Assembly (NCBI RefSeq): GCF_025370935.1
Contig: NC_133486.1
Location: 2,930,638-2,994,637, forward strand
DNA: 64,000 nt
DNA from: Choristoneura fumiferana
Taxonomy: Eukaryota > Arthropoda > Insecta > Lepidoptera > Tortricidae
Reading direction: 5' to 3'
Part shown: one piece after another, positions 20,431 to 32,659 of the stretch
How the letters are laid out: every line of letters starts with the position of its first letter
How positions within the stretch are numbered: the stretch's first letter is position 1
Made by a program: the position numbers and the translations under genes
The notes under the pieces: model-generated
What the model saw: only the letters and a program-made list of their open reading frames with translations
Told to the model about the DNA's origin: nothing
Database searches by the model: none

Positions 20431-21614
20431 GAGCGCCTCACCCGCACGCACCCTCAGCGTCAGCGACCACTGCTCTCCTGTGATCGCGTCATCTCTACAT
20501 CGCGTCGGTAGTGTTCTGTGACCGTGACCGTGATAGACAATAAACCCCTCGCCATGATCATCTGCCTCTCCGGATTCGTGATCGCCGGGTCCGTATCTCA
20601 TTATTGTGTTGTGTTGTACGTTAACAGGCATCAGCCTTAGTGATTTGCAAAGTGTAAACATTGGTCAGCTGTTTAAAGTTGGACGCGGTTTATTTAATGT
20701 CTGTTAATCCTTAGCAGATAGCGCCTCGTTAACAAGCAATGCGCCTTATTTATACCCTTTTTCATACATTTATTTTAAATGACTGACCTGACCAAGAAAA
20801 TCCATTCCTGCTTTAATTAAAGTTTAGTATCAGTTGTAACATAAATGATTATTTCTCAAAAATGTCCGTAAAAGTTGACATTATTCTTTACATATCAGAA
20901 GGTGAAGTGCAGTTTATGGTCAGCGAAAAATTAAAAAGTTAAAAAGATTGCAGGCGCGCTAGCTCGACAATAATGAATTAGCGCGCCTGCAATCAGTCAC
21001 ATCTTTTTTTAAAGTTAAAAAAGCCATGGAAATGTTGGCACAAGTCGTATACAGCCAAGTCTAATGGCCGGTATCAGATATTTTGTTGGAACTCCGGACT
21101 TTTTCTATTGGGTCTGAAATAGCTTGTGGTGTTTTCGGTGGAAAAATACACCTGCAGTTTATTTTTAATGAAAAAAGGCGGGAAAGCATAAGAAAAATAT
21201 TGGAATAAAATTAAACTTTATAATATATTTTGAGAAAAAGTTTATTCTATTTAAGAATTATTCACCATTTTTGAGAAAAGCTTTATATTAGTCTCGGCTG
21301 GAATAGCAATTGCTGGCTTCGTATTAGTTAAACGGACTCGCAAGCTCGTCCGTTTAATACTCATACTCAGCCAGCAATTGCCTACTTCCAGGCTACGACA
21401 ATAATCTACTATTATCATTTACAAGTCAGTATGTGAATCGGTCTGTCTATTTTTTAGGATGCAGAAATGTCATAAGAAAGGTATAGCATTACTAGGTCCC
21501 CAATGTCACTATACTTGTCCCTCGAGCGTTTGTGATTATTTTGGTGATAAGAGGGGGATCTTAAAGTGTATCATGATCGTGCCGTGAACTGACCGTGGTG
21601 GTCTGTTGTTGCAG
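20430..21614. other. Probable intron with two hairpin repeats
   Basis: It holds two inverted repeats: 20946-20993 (arms GATTGCAGGCGCGCTA) and 21292-21398 (arms around CAGCCAGCAATTGC with an inner ACGGAC/GTCCGT stem). No other feature is evident. Confidence 0.5.
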
Positions 21615-23387
21615 GGCCTCCCCCTCCCCCGCGCCGCTCCCCTCCGCGCTGCTCACGCGCGCCGACTGCGTAAGTGTTTCAACCTTCCACAATAAGTTTT
21701 CTAATTTACAACAATTTTGTTCTCACAACTTCGCACTGTGACTCTCCGAACGAACCTCGTCTTTGAATCCAACGCTGCGTTCGACAGGTCATCGATTTGA
21801 CTCGTATAGTACCTGCGAGCGAACGGATCAAATTATTACTGTTCAGCTTGTAACGGACGTGGTTCGTTTAGAGAATGCCGTGGTATGGTTTGTAACACTA
21901 GTGTTGTTTGCTTGTAGAGCGTGGGCGGCCCTCCGCTGGGGAGCCTGTCGCCGCTGGGCGGGGGCGGGGGCGGGGGCGGGGGCGGGGGCGGGCGCTACTC
22001 GCCCCACCACCAGCAGCTGCTGCAGCAGTTCGGCCCCCCCGCCGCGCCCCCTGCGCCCCCGCGCCCCCGCACTGCTCGCGCTCAGAGGTGCGTATACACC
22101 CATCGTTCGATTACAATAATAGCCGATTGACACCAGGAATCAGGGTTGTTGTGAATGCCTATCCACGTCTGCAACTGCGGAACCTCCGCATCCACGTCCG
22201 CTATAAGCAATGCTCTTGGATGGTTGTGGACGCGGATGTAGCACAAGTCGTGTCAAGAATAAAAGTGGATGAAATTCAATTTACAAAACTTGAAAGCAAC
22301 TTTGTGATTGTGAATGATGCAAATTAAGCAGTAGCTCGTAATGAATCCGATTTTAAAAGTGTTGTGTTGTGTTTTCGCAGGCGCGGGCCGGTCCAGCAGC
22401 AGCTCGGCGGAGTCTGTGTCGTCGTGCAGCGCGTCCCCCCCTCCCGTGGGCGCGCTCCCCCCTCCCGGCGGCGCGCCCCCGCCCCGCCCCGCCGCCGCCC
22501 CCGCGCCGCTGCACGCGCGCCTCTACACGCACCCCTACAGGTAGCTGCAACCTGCAACACGCCACGCCACGCGACGCCATCATCACACCAACAGCCTCCG
22601 CCTCCGCCAGCTAGCGGCCGCGGCGTGCTCTTTGAATAGAGCGGAGCCGAGCCCAGCTGAGCCGAGCCCGCCTCACGTAGCGTTGCTCTATCTATTAGAT
22701 GACAAGTCGTGAATAGAGCAGCCACTAGAACCCCACCTCAGGCTGTCTCCATCACATTACACACAATTTTTACAAGCTTTTATTTAGTTTCGCCTGCCCC
22801 GTTGTCTGTCTGTCTGTAGTCAAATCTTGCAAGTTAAATTCGACCAACTTTCAGTAGACGGATTGACTTGAATTTGGCATACTTTTGTAAATTGTGTGAC
22901 AATACAATAATCTGGACTCATCTGGAATCTGGAATAATCTGGAATAGTCCGGACAGGATCGTCTCTGCAGGACGGGACTCTTCAACGGTTAATAGCATCA
23001 ACATGAAATTTGGTACGCAAATGTAGTTTGGGTGACAATGTAAGTAAAGTCGACAAAAAGTACAGTCAGTAAAAAAAGCTTGTATTATTAATGTTTTTTT
23101 GTAAAAACTTATTTATCCTACGGACCTCGGTCCTCAGATGAAGCGACAGCGTAGCCTTTGCCCGAGAGTGCCTCCTTACAATGCTTAACGTGTGTTGTTG
23201 TTTCCGGTGCGGCAGACGCGTGCGCACGCTGTACGCGTGCCTGGGCGAGAGCGAGGGCGAGCTGTCGTTCGAGCCCAACCAGATCATCACCAACGTGGCG
23301 GCCAGCGCCGAGCCCGGCTGGCTGCGCGGCACGCTCAACGGGAAGAGCGGACTCGTGCCCGAGAACTATGTCGAGCCTCTGCCGTGA
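21615..23387 (+). CDS. Graf: GRAF-type Rho GTPase-activating protein, 3' exons with C-terminal SH3
   Basis: Four exons with GT-AG borders: 21615-21669, 21918-22087, 22381-22540 and 23216-23387 (stop TGA). The first three code a Ser/Pro/Gly-rich low-complexity linker (RYSPHHQQLLQQFGPP; GRSSSSSAESVSSCS). The last is an SH3 domain: LYACLGESEGELSFEPNQI, EPGWLRGTLNGKSGLVPENY, ending VEPLP. That SH3 and its place at the very C-terminus match the GRAF/oligophrenin family (BAR-PH-RhoGAP-SH3), membrane-remodelling regulators of Rho/Cdc42 at endocytic carriers. The upstream BAR, PH and RhoGAP exons are not visible here. Exons 3 and 4 join exactly in phase (HPY-R-RVRTLY). Exons 2 and 3 do not, by one base, most simply explained by a miscalled base in the C/G runs of 22030-22075. 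Confidence 0.75.
22790..23050 (+). repeat. Interspersed repeat in GRAF intron
   Basis: It contains (GTCT)n followed by 'gaatttggcatacttttgtaaat...acaatacaataatctgga...gtccgg.caggatcgtctc.gcag'. The same order appears at 25620-25740 inside the Helitron-bounded segment. Confidence 0.5.
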
Positions 23388-24550
23388 CCCGTGACCCGTG
23401 ACCCGCGACCCGTCACCCGTCACCCGTGACCGACACGACACCGCCCGACCCGACCTACCATAGGTACTGCGTCGTACCTACTATGTTAAGTTGTTGATTC
23501 TTTTGTACGTCTGTATATTTTGTATATTGTAAATAAGCGTTTGTTGATATTTTAACTATTTATATTACGTTGTGAATATTTGTACCAAATATAGTATTGT
23601 GCGATGTCCGTATGCGGATGTATTATACAGATTAATATATACGGTTGTGTTTTATTCAGTTATAGAAATATTCCGGCGTTCCTAAGGCTAGAATCTCTTT
23701 GAAGTCCTGTTCACTCTAATGGAAACTGGACTGAAAACTTTCCGACGTCCTGTGACCATGTGACCCTGTGATACGGAAACTATAAGCGGTGTCTGACACG
23801 ATGCAAGGTTAGCATTGACTGTTTAAGTCATATAAATTCCACTGAAAACTCATTTCAATAAATTGATTCACGATCTGGCCGCCACGGTACATACCTTTAA
23901 TCTCGCCAGCTGTTTGTTGATAGTAAAATCAATGTTACCATTTTCTGATGTAATCACTATTTAAAAAGTAAAGTAATTACTATTTCGAAGGTGAGACCCT
24001 ATCTCGCTACCAGCGAAATAAATATGTCGGAAGATAGGATATAGACAGTCGGGATCCGACCCTGACATGACCGATGTGGCCACAAAAGAAACTATTATGG
24101 AGAACTAACAAAAGTCCACTAATTGTAGTGAACATAAAACCAAAATAATACGGCACTCATTCACTGAAATCTTAGTAATGCAATTATCACAACGATTCAC
24201 AGTAACTTAATGAGAAGCCTAGTTAAAAACTTTTTAACAGAATAAAACAATAAATTTATAAAAATCAAACAAATCCAAATGTTTATTAGATAAATTTTAT
24301 CCTGAACAATAATCCTATCGATTTGTATAATAAAATAACGAGTGTTTGTTTTTTAATTTTTAGTTGGTTCGATTCCCGGGTTAGACAAGCGACGTTTAAT
24401 CACGTTTAGAAGATCTTTGAATGCAGTTTTATTTAATTTTAAAAATAAAAAAATTGATTCTTTCCACCCTGTATACATATATACGCATACGCGTCGATTT
24501 GAGAACCTCGTCCGTTTTATTCGTCGGTTATAAATAGAGAAACGCGTAAA
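23388..24550. other. 3' UTR of GRAF-type gene, then non-coding spacer
   Basis: A CCCGTGACCCGTGAC-like tandem follows the stop codon (23386-23430). AT-rich 3' UTR continues, with a possible AATAAA at about 23858. The rest shows no gene. Confidence 0.45.
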
Positions 24551-24631
24551 CAGCAGAGTAGTATAAGTGTCAGAGGGACCGCACGAGGCACGACCCGAAC
24601 TTCGAGTTTCGTAGTAGCCCTGGATAGTACC
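24551..24631 (-). mobile_element. MITE family 1, half copy
   Basis: It carries 'gtgtcagagggaccgcacgag' and the terminal 'cgaacttcgagtttcgtagtagccc', one half of the palindromic MITE seen complete at 24812-24935. Confidence 0.6.
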
Positions 24632-24811
24632 TAGTACTCGTAGCTGTGGATTCAGGCCAGACTTCTGACACAAAACACACAAAATTGACGATCGCATGTC
24701 AATGAACAATCGTCATCATTCTAGAAATAAATATCATGGGACTAGTCTAGTTCCATGCTAGCAAAGCTGGATACTAGGCAAAGGATAAACATACTTACGA
24801 GTATAAGCCAC

Positions 24812-24935
24812 CCAGCAGGGCTACTACGAAACTCGAAGTTCGTGTCGTGCCATCCCTCTGACACATATACTGTTTAATACGAGAGCGAGAGGGACGGTAC
24901 GATATGAACTTCGAGTTTCGTAGTAGCCCTGCTGG
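24812..24935. mobile_element. MITE family 1, complete palindromic copy
   Basis: A 124-bp near-palindrome. Each end reads CCAGCAGGGCTACTACGAAA inward; the centre is a CCCTCTGACA... / ...GAGCGAGAGGGAC stem. Other copies are at 33963-34097, 46387-46478 and 58321-58438. There is no coding capacity. Confidence 0.75.
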
Positions 24936-25113
24936 AGTGCATGTTTCGACACTATTGCCAAAACGCGGAACCGACTGCTGCTAGGGGGGTAGTGGTTTAT
25001 CTTTCCGCTACAATATTATGAAAACGTCCTGGTCGCAAACTGTATGACAGGCGTCGGTTACTGCCGCGCGTACGAATTTGTTCGAAGTGGTCCAGGCATT
25101 CAGTTCTCTATCT

Positions 25114-27491
25114 TCTATATATATACAATTCAAAGTCCTGACTGACTGACTGACTGATACATCAACGCACAGCCCAAACCGCTGAAGCTAAACGCTTGAA
25201 ATTTGGCATACATATACCTTAAGTGATATAGAGGTACACTAAGAAGGGATTTTTTACTCGAAATTCCCACGGGATAGGGAATAAATGGGATTTACATTTT
25301 TACTTTAAAATGGCTTTATTTCCGTAACTATAATTATAAGAGACTTCAAATTTGGCATGCAAGTAGGTAATACTAACTGCTAAAAATCGTTTTCAGGATT
25401 TTTCGAAATTCCTACGGGATAGGGAATAAATGGGATTTATATTTTCGCACCAAAGTGGCCTTAACTCCGTAATTATAAATATGAGACCTCAAACTTGGCA
25501 TGCAGGTAGATAACATAACACTAACATAAAAGGTAAAAACTGTTTCATAATTTCACAAAATTCCCACGGGATAAAACGTTAATTGAATCATAAAACGCAC
25601 AAGCTAAGCTAATTAACCTAAGGACTGTAGATTTGGCATACTTATGTAAATCTGGTTACAATACAATAATCTGGAATTGATATCCAGGTAGTCCGGCCAG
25701 GATCGTCTCCGCAGAAATGAACTCCTCAAAAGTTAATGGCTCACACAATAAACTTTGCAAGATTACGCAGTTTCTTTCAATGACAATTCATATGATAGAC
25801 ACCACTAACTTCCTTTGGCTCTTGTTTGTTAAAGAAAACTCATAAGCTTTTGCAACGAGTTCAAAATGACTGTGTGAGATACTGCTTTCCTGTTCCTCCA
25901 CGTTCCCATATTACTCCATTTCTAAACAACGCAGGCATGCTAAGTGTGTCGCATCGTAGGGAACTGTTGTTTGCTGCTTTGCTTTTTGATGTTGTGAGGA
26001 CTGGTGCACCTGAGTATCTCCACGAAAAGCTGAAATGGTCGTCGATGGCAGCTAGATACCGAACGAACAGAGCCTGTGTACTCTACTCCACTGCATTTCG
26101 GGGAAGTTTTAGGTATCTGGCCTCGAAGTGTTGGAATAACATCCCTCCTATTCGAGGAGTTCGTTCAAGGCAGATGTTTAAGCAAAGGTGTAAAACATAT
26201 TTATTGGATTGCCAGAAGCTTCAGGTCATTCCGACAGAATATCAGCGCTGTGACAGCAATGTCGCAGCACATGCTGAGTCGGCGCCTTTTCGCGGCTGTG
26301 CCGTGACAACTTAATTTAAATATGTAACAATTTGAATCGTTGTCATGCATGTTTGTGAATAGTTTTGTTATCTATCTATTGGGAGGGTGTGAAGTACTTG
26401 GTGGGGGTGATGAAATCTATCGCAGCGCTCATGGTGGCCAAAAGTAGAAATAGTTCTGGCTCTGTCATCTGTCATACTCATATGAATCTGTCATTAACAA
26501 AGCAATTTGTATAGACTTTAACTACCTTATTCTAGTAATAGATGTTTGTATTATGATGCAAACTTGAATTATTGAACACTGTCCCTGTTTTGTTCTTAAT
26601 TCCTCTACATCTCGGACATGTCCAGCAATAATTTTCCTTATGAAACGGTTTGCGGTTGAAATTTTATATTGAGTGATACTCACAAAACCGGTCTTCAAAT
26701 GATACTCATTTTGATCTGAAAACGATATTTAATTTATTACTAGCGATATACTTAAGAACAATTATATAATTTTACTATTATTCAAAGAAACCAATAAGAT
26801 AGCTTTATCTTTTCGTTTTACAGTAAAGTACAACTAAACATGAAGTAAACAAACCCTGACATAACGAAAATAAAACACTTTTTGAATAAATTTTACTTAC
26901 CTCATTTAATTTTAATGACCAAAAGTGAATTCACAACCTTTTGTCCACCCAAATCACGGTATCACAGTAATTTTGTATTATAAATTAATACGTTATAGGT
27001 TTGATTTTTGTTACAATGTCGCGATAAAATTTCAAAACGTCAGAGCATCAGAGCCAAAAAAGTTGCGGACGCTAGGAGGCGCTGATGTCGTGCACAGAGC
27101 CAATAAAGATAAAAAAATAAAACTTTCTATAGTACTTACCTATTTACTAATTCTTATCTCGCGGGAATATCTAATATCTAATAACTATCGTGTACGAAGT
27201 TGCGGTCAAAAGAAACACGTAGGCACTTTAACGTTTATCGAATGCTACTCCTGAATATGTGAAACGGCTGGAGTTCAAAGTTGGTATGAACATGTTGTAT
27301 GAATTATGATTATGGATAGGTTGATTTTTTAATTCGAAAATTTGCACTATCTGTCTGACTGAAACGTCTGTCTGTATTTGTATTTCCATATAGGTAATCT
27401 TCCGAAAAATCAATCAAAACATGAAAAAAAGATTCGTAGAAATGAAATCTATGTTAGGTAGGTCGCGAGCGAAGCCGCAAGCAAAAGCTAG
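25114..27491 (+). mobile_element. Helitron-bounded segment (non-autonomous, composite)
   Basis: The 5' end is TCTATATATATAC followed by a (CTGA)n tract. The 3' end is a GCGAGCGAAGCCGC-containing hairpin followed by AAAAGCTAG, with T after it. CTAG 3' ends without terminal inverted repeats are the Helitron signature, and the same two ends bound 42737-44463. Inside are three copies of a 'CCCACGGGATAGGGAATAAA' unit and a captured or inserted LINE fragment (25826-26314). No Rep/helicase is present. The base before the 5' end is T rather than the expected A. Confidence 0.55.
25826..26314 (+). pseudogene. C-terminal fragment of a non-LTR reverse transcriptase
   Basis: A 162-codon frame with the post-RT region of Jockey/CR1-type LINEs: LQRVQNDCVRYCF, RRELLFAALLFDV, FRGSFRYLASKCWNNIPPI and an RCKTYLLDC tail. 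Catalytic RT motifs are absent, so it is a 3' remnant. A relative lies at 57151-57435. Confidence 0.6.
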
Positions 27492-27497
27492 TAATTG

Positions 27498-28356
27498 TTT
27501 TTTTTTTTTTTTAATTTATTTAGAAACAAACAGTCTTTCACAATAATTTTGCATTTTAGCTAAAGCTAGGAATTAGTTTTATATAAATAGACCTATAGTT
27601 CCCTTTAAAATATTAAGTACAGATAACTTTTGTTAAAAAATATGAAAATATGAAACACGTTTAAACGTACAACCTATACCTAAGCAATATTAAGATCATC
27701 AATTATCTTAAGCCCATATACACACACATATACATGCATATATAAATATCTACTTCAATAAATCTCTAATACATTTTTTAAATACATCCAACGAGCTGCA
27801 AAACAAATCTGCACTCATACAACTATCATTATACAGTTTGCATACACGTCTCAAGTACGAGAATTGCGCATGCCTGGTTCTATGTTTCTGTACACTAAAC
27901 AACGCCCTTTTACGGCAGCTGCGTTCGTTTTCCGGGGACGCGAATGTTCACACCATTCAGTAGTTCAGGGGCATCTATCAGGTTATTCAAAATCTTAAAA
28001 AGTGTAAACAAATCGGTACATGACCGTCTGATGGTCAGAGGCTGAATGCTGTGGCGTATAGCTGACGATACATAATCAACGTATTGTCGACCTGTTCTGA
28101 ACTCCAGGGCCTTTACGAACTTCCTTTGCACCTTTTCTATTCTATCCTTATGGACTTGGTAATGAGGATTCCACACGACCGACGCAAATTCTAAGCGACT
28201 ACGCAATATTGATATTTCGATCTGGTAGGTATATGTTTGGAAGGTGACGTTTGGGTGTTCGCGTGTTACTCGTGTGAACTTGTGAGTAATAAAAAAACAA
28301 AAGTAGTTACCATTCTTTATTATTATTACAATATAACATTTATCGACAATTACCAA
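27498..28356 (-). mobile_element. 5'-truncated Jockey/CR1-type LINE
   Basis: On the - strand a 448-bp frame (28356-27910) codes the RT C-terminal region: LRSRLEFASVVWNPHY, KVQRKFVKALEFR and RRSCTDLFTLFKILNN. It is followed by about 400 bp of 3' UTR and a poly-A tail (poly-T at 27499-27515). The tail ends 7 bp from the Helitron 3' terminus, so one inserted beside the other. No catalytic YxDD motif remains. Confidence 0.65.
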
Positions 28357-28571
28357 TATTAAACAATCTGAATGAAATGGACTACATCGTTAAAATAAGT
28401 TCGTCGCCCCGACGCGCGTGACAGTAATCGGCTCAATACAAAGATACATAGATTTCACACAACGCTTTATACATCGATGGCCGTCAGCTGCAAACATAAG
28501 CGAGAGCGAGAACGCGCTACTGGTAAACGAACAGGAGAACAAATACAGGGAATGCGGGCCGGCATCCCTCG
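28357..28571 (-). other. Probable 3' UTR of Tsc1
   Basis: This lies downstream of the last readable Tsc1 codons on the - strand. An AATAAA lies further on at about 28313-28320, on the same strand within the LINE region. Nothing else is seen. Confidence 0.35.
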
Positions 28572-28673
28572 TCATCGGTCGTCGTCGGCGCCGTCCGCCG
28601 GGACGGGCTTCCTCGTCACGCACGCGGTCAGCACGCGGTCAGTGTCGGTCGGTCGCGGGCGGCGCGTTACCGC

Positions 28674-28718
<45 letters not shown>

Positions 28719-31700
28719 TCGGCGGCGGCCAGGCGCGCCAGCCGGTGCGCTCCCCGCGCGCGCCACGCGCTGCAGCGCCTCGTACTTGTCCTGCAGCGCG
28801 CGCAGCCGCGCCGCGCCCTCCTCGTGCGCCGCCCGCGCCGCGCGCCGCAGCTCCCCCAGCACGGCGTCGCGCGCCGCCAGCGCCGCCTCCAGCTCGGCCG
28901 CGCGCCCCACCGCCGCCTCCGCCCGCGCCGCCGCCGCCTCCGCGTCCGCGCGCGCCGCCGCCAGCCGCTCCCCGCCAGCCGCAGGTCGGCCGCGGCCGCG
29001 CGCGCCGCCGCGTCCGCACGCGCGCCCGCCGCCGCGCCCGCCGCCAGCCGCGCCTCGCGCTCCGCCAGCACGAGCAGCTCGCGCCGCAGCCGCCGCACGT
29101 GCTCGCCGCGCCGCTCGCCGGCCAGCGCGGCGCGAGCCAGCGCCTCCACGTGGCGCGCCGCGTCGAACCCGGCGCCGCGCGCGCGCGTCAGCTCGGCGCG
29201 GTCGGCGGCGCGAGCGCACCGCTCCTCGCGCAGCGCGGCGTCGGCGCGGGCGCGCGCACACCGCTCCTCGGCCAGCGCGGCCTCCAGGCGCGCCTCGTGG
29301 TCGGCGCGCGGGCGGGCGCGGGCGCGGGCGGCCCGTCGCGCGCCAGCCGCGCCCTCAGCGCGTCCCGCTCCCGGGCGGCGGCCCTCAGCTGGTCGCGCAG
29401 GGCGGCCGCGCCCAGCTCGAGCGCGCGCACCTGCCGACAGCGCCCAGCAGCCGCCGGTTGCGCTCCGCGTGCGCCTCGCGCCGCCACCGCTCGTACAGCA
29501 GCTGCGCGTGCACCAGCGCCAGCTGCTCGCCCGCCTCCCGGCCGCCCCGCCCGCCCCCGGCGCCCCCCCCGCCCCGCCTCGCCCGAGTACAGCGCCGACA
29601 GGTAGTTGTCGAGGCGCGAGCTCGGCGTCGACGACTCCTCGCTCTGCACAATATGAACGACCGTCTAAACGATAACCGTAATCGTTAAGACATGCCCAGC
29701 CCGACTAGACCCGCGGCAGTATGTCGGGCTGAGTTCAAAAGGAGATTTTGATCCCTACGTAACTGAAACATAAACCCCAAATTTCATGAATATACAGGGC
29801 TGGACGAAATAAACCATACAATAAACCATGAAATAAAACATACTTCTCATAAAATTTGATATTCATGCTGGATCTAAGCGACATAAAATGACTTTTTATG
29901 CTCTAGTGCATAAAATAGAACCTTCGTCTAAGACCAAGGTATTCAGAGGTGTGAGCCACAAACAAAAAAGTTTCTAATTAATAGCACTTACGAAACGCCA
30001 GTGTTGCCATGCGTGGCGCGCTTGACAGAGCCTGAGATCTGTACCCCTAGTGTAAGTTTTCGGTTACAAAATACGTGTCGATCGCGTTCGCGTTAAAATC
30101 TCAATTTGTATGGAAACACGAACAGCGCCTCTAGCGGAACGTTTGCGATGTTCGTGTTTCCATACAAATTGAGATTTTAACGTGAACGCGATCGAGACGT
30201 ATTTTGTAACCGAAAACACACTAAGGGCACTGGACGCAGGAAAAGCGATCGTCAATTGACAGTTTGTAAAAGAAGTCTGGCCCGAGTCGACAGCCTCGGG
30301 AACTGTTACGCGTTTCTTTATTATTAACTAGGCTCTTCCTTAAGTTACTGTGAATCGTTATGATAGTTGCATTTCTAAGATTTCAGTGAATGAGTGTCAT
30401 ATTGTTTTGGTTTTATCTTGACCATTAGTCCTTCAAAATAGTTTAATTCTCTGCCCGAATCCCACTTGTTACGCCCACATTGATCATGTCAGGGTCGGAT
30501 CCTGACTCTCTAAGTCTTACGACATAATATAATAATGCATAAAAAATAAAAGGTACATAGAAAGTGGATAATTGTTGCCACTGTTGCTATTTCATTTCCT
30601 CGCAATCTAAGTGAAAAGCAGAGTGTAAAACTCGAGCATTCAACCTATTTTTCCCTCGACTTGTCTATCCACCCTCGCTGTACGAGCTTGGGTGGCTATA
30701 TGGACGTCTCGAGTGAAATGGCTCGTTTTATGCTATTGTTCTACAATCTACTATTTCTTATACGACTTTTTTGTGAATTCCACCACATTGGAGTACTAAA
30801 GTCAGTATTATGGTCGGATGAAAGTAAATTCGAGCTATTCGGACATAAACCGGTTTAGGGTGTGGCGTAAACCTGACGAAACTTTAGCAGAACAAAAATC
30901 CAAAAAACTGTGAAGCACGGTGAGGCAATATTATGGTGTGGGGCACATTTGCATGGTCTGATAAAAAAGGAAAATTAAATTAATTATTACCTCTTTAGAA
31001 AAGTCGTCAGGAAGGCTTTTGTAGAAATCAGCGATAATAAATTCGTAAGGCTCCGGCCACACGTCCACCGTTTGCACCGCGATCTCCGAGGTGCGCGTGC
31101 GCGCTACGGGCCCGCAGGACGCGGCGCGGCGCGGGGGCGGAGCGGCGCCGGCGCGGCCCGGGAGCGGCGCCAGCCTGCGGGGCTCGGCCAGCCTGCGGGG
31201 CTCCGCCAGGCGCGCGCGCGCCACCAGCGCCGTCGCGTCGTCGCAGTCCGCCCACGCGTCGTCGGCGCGCGCGCGGTCGTCAGCTCCAGCACCTCGCGGT
31301 CGGCCGCGTCGGGCGGGGCCGCCGCGCGCGGCTCCGGGCGGGCCACCGGCGCCCCGGCCGGCGGCGGCGCGCCCCCGAACGGCACCGGCGAGTCGGGCCC
31401 GCGGCGCGAGCGCGACGCGCCCTCCGCCTCCAGCGCGGCGCGGTCCAGCGCCATGCGCGTCAGCCGCCCGCCGTAGGGCTCGCCCGCGCCCGCGGCCGCG
31501 CCCAGCGGGGACGTCTCCTTGCGCAGCGGCGACGGCGGCTGCGAGCGCCGCCCGATGGCGCGCACCGCGCCCGACTCGGCCGGGAAGCGGAACTGCGCGC
31601 GCGACTCCTCGGCCGGCGTGTTCTCCGGCGTCGCCTCCACGGCGGCCTCGGGCGGCTCGCCGGCGTCCGGCGAGACCGGCAGCGGCGTCGGCGGCGCCGA

Positions 31701-32659
31701 GTCCGCGCCGCAGCGCTCCGCCAGCGCGAACCAGGGCTCCGCGCCCGGGCGCAGCGTGGCGGCCTCGCGCGCCACGTGCGCGCCCGAGCCGGGCTGCGGC
31801 ACGGCGGGCGCGGGCGGCGCGGCGCGGGCGCGGGCGCGGGCGACGCGCGGTCGCGTCCCTCGGCGTGCGGCGGCAGCGACAGGCGGCGCGCCTCGGCCAC
31901 CACGTCGTGCAGCTCCAGGCGCGCCAGCCGCGCGGGGTCGGCCTCCTGGTGGCGCGAGCCGGTGACGAGCGCGGGGTGCAGCCGCACGGAGGCCAGCAGC
32001 GGCGGCAGCGCGCGCGCGGCGGCGTCCCGCGCGGCGGGCGGCGCGGCGCCAGGTCAGCGCGCAGCGCGTCCAGCAGCGAGACGGGGTGCGCGGCGTACAG
32101 CGCGCGGAAGAGCGCCAGGCGCGCCAGCAGCAGGTGGTCGGCGGCGCGGCGGCGCGGGCGCGGCGGGCCGCAGCAGCGCGCCGGCCAGCTCGGGCCAGTG
32201 CGCGTGCGCGAGCGCCGGCTGCGCGGGCAGCAGCGCGGCCAGCGCCAGCAGCGCGTGCAGCAGCGGCGGCGCGTGGCGCTCGTGGCGCGCGGCTCGCAGC
32301 AGCTCGCGCGGCAGCGGGTGCGCGGGCAGCCGGTGCAGCCAGACGGGCCGGCGCGCGAGCAGCGGCGCCAGCGCGCGCAGGGCGGCGCGACGCGCGGCCG
32401 GCTCCCTCAGCTGGTCGGCCAGCGCGTCCAGCAGATGGCGCGCGTGCGGCTCGGGCGCGCGGGCCAGCGCCGCCAGCGCGCGCGCCGAGCCGGTGCGCGC
32501 ATGGTACTGCAGCAGAGCGCGCGTCAGCCACGGCTCGCGCACGGCCGCGAACAGCGCGCCGAGAGCCGCCGCGCCGCCGCCGCCCTCCACCAGCGCGAAC
32601 ACCTCGCCCGTCTCGCACGCGCCCATCATCTCCAGCCACCTGACACCGTCCGACTGCAT
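28572..32659 (-). CDS. Tsc1: Tsc1 (hamartin), two large GC-rich exons with many frame breaks
   Basis: Hamartin is the TSC2 partner that restrains Rheb/mTORC1. Exon A (32659-30991, donor GTAATA) starts with ATG and reads through the conserved helical N-terminal domain (PWLTRALLQYHARTGS; HPALVTGSRHQEADP; LELHDVVAEARRLSL), a Ser/Pro-rich middle, and ends WPEPYEFIIADFYKSLPDDF. Exon B (29643-28572, acceptor TTGTGCAG) holds the long coiled coil, with QLLYERWRREAHAERNRRLL, the hamartin hallmark, then HVRRLRRELLVLAERE and ALQDKYEALQRV. The exon junction is in phase. The coding frame changes at about 32140, 32020, 31840, 31275, 29560, 29450, 29310 and 28975, always in GC runs, while similarity continues. 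This suggests base errors in a region above 75% GC, though a decayed copy is not excluded. A 1.35-kb intron carries MITE and Tc1 debris. Confidence 0.75.
30050..30225. mobile_element. Palindromic MITE in Tsc1 intron
   Basis: Arms of about 65 bp, ends GTTTTCGGTTACAAAATACG and its complement, with a 40-bp centre containing CGCCTCTAGCGG. No ORF. The two arms differ by few bases, so it is fairly young. Confidence 0.7.
30780..30965 (+). pseudogene. Tc1/mariner transposase remnant
   Basis: It contains VLWSDESKFELFG (around the second catalytic Asp), then, after one frame change, VWRKPDETL, and in a third frame IMVWGTFAW. This is the usual order in Tc1-like transposases. Only about 60 residues survive, with several breaks. 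It lies inside the Tsc1 intron on the opposite strand. Confidence 0.65.

Noticed and set aside
28639..29688. Long Arg/Ala/Pro-rich frames on the + strand opposite Tsc1 (and similar ones at 31072-32677).
   Set aside because: They are shadows of very GC-rich coding sequence; the - strand carries recognisable hamartin motifs.
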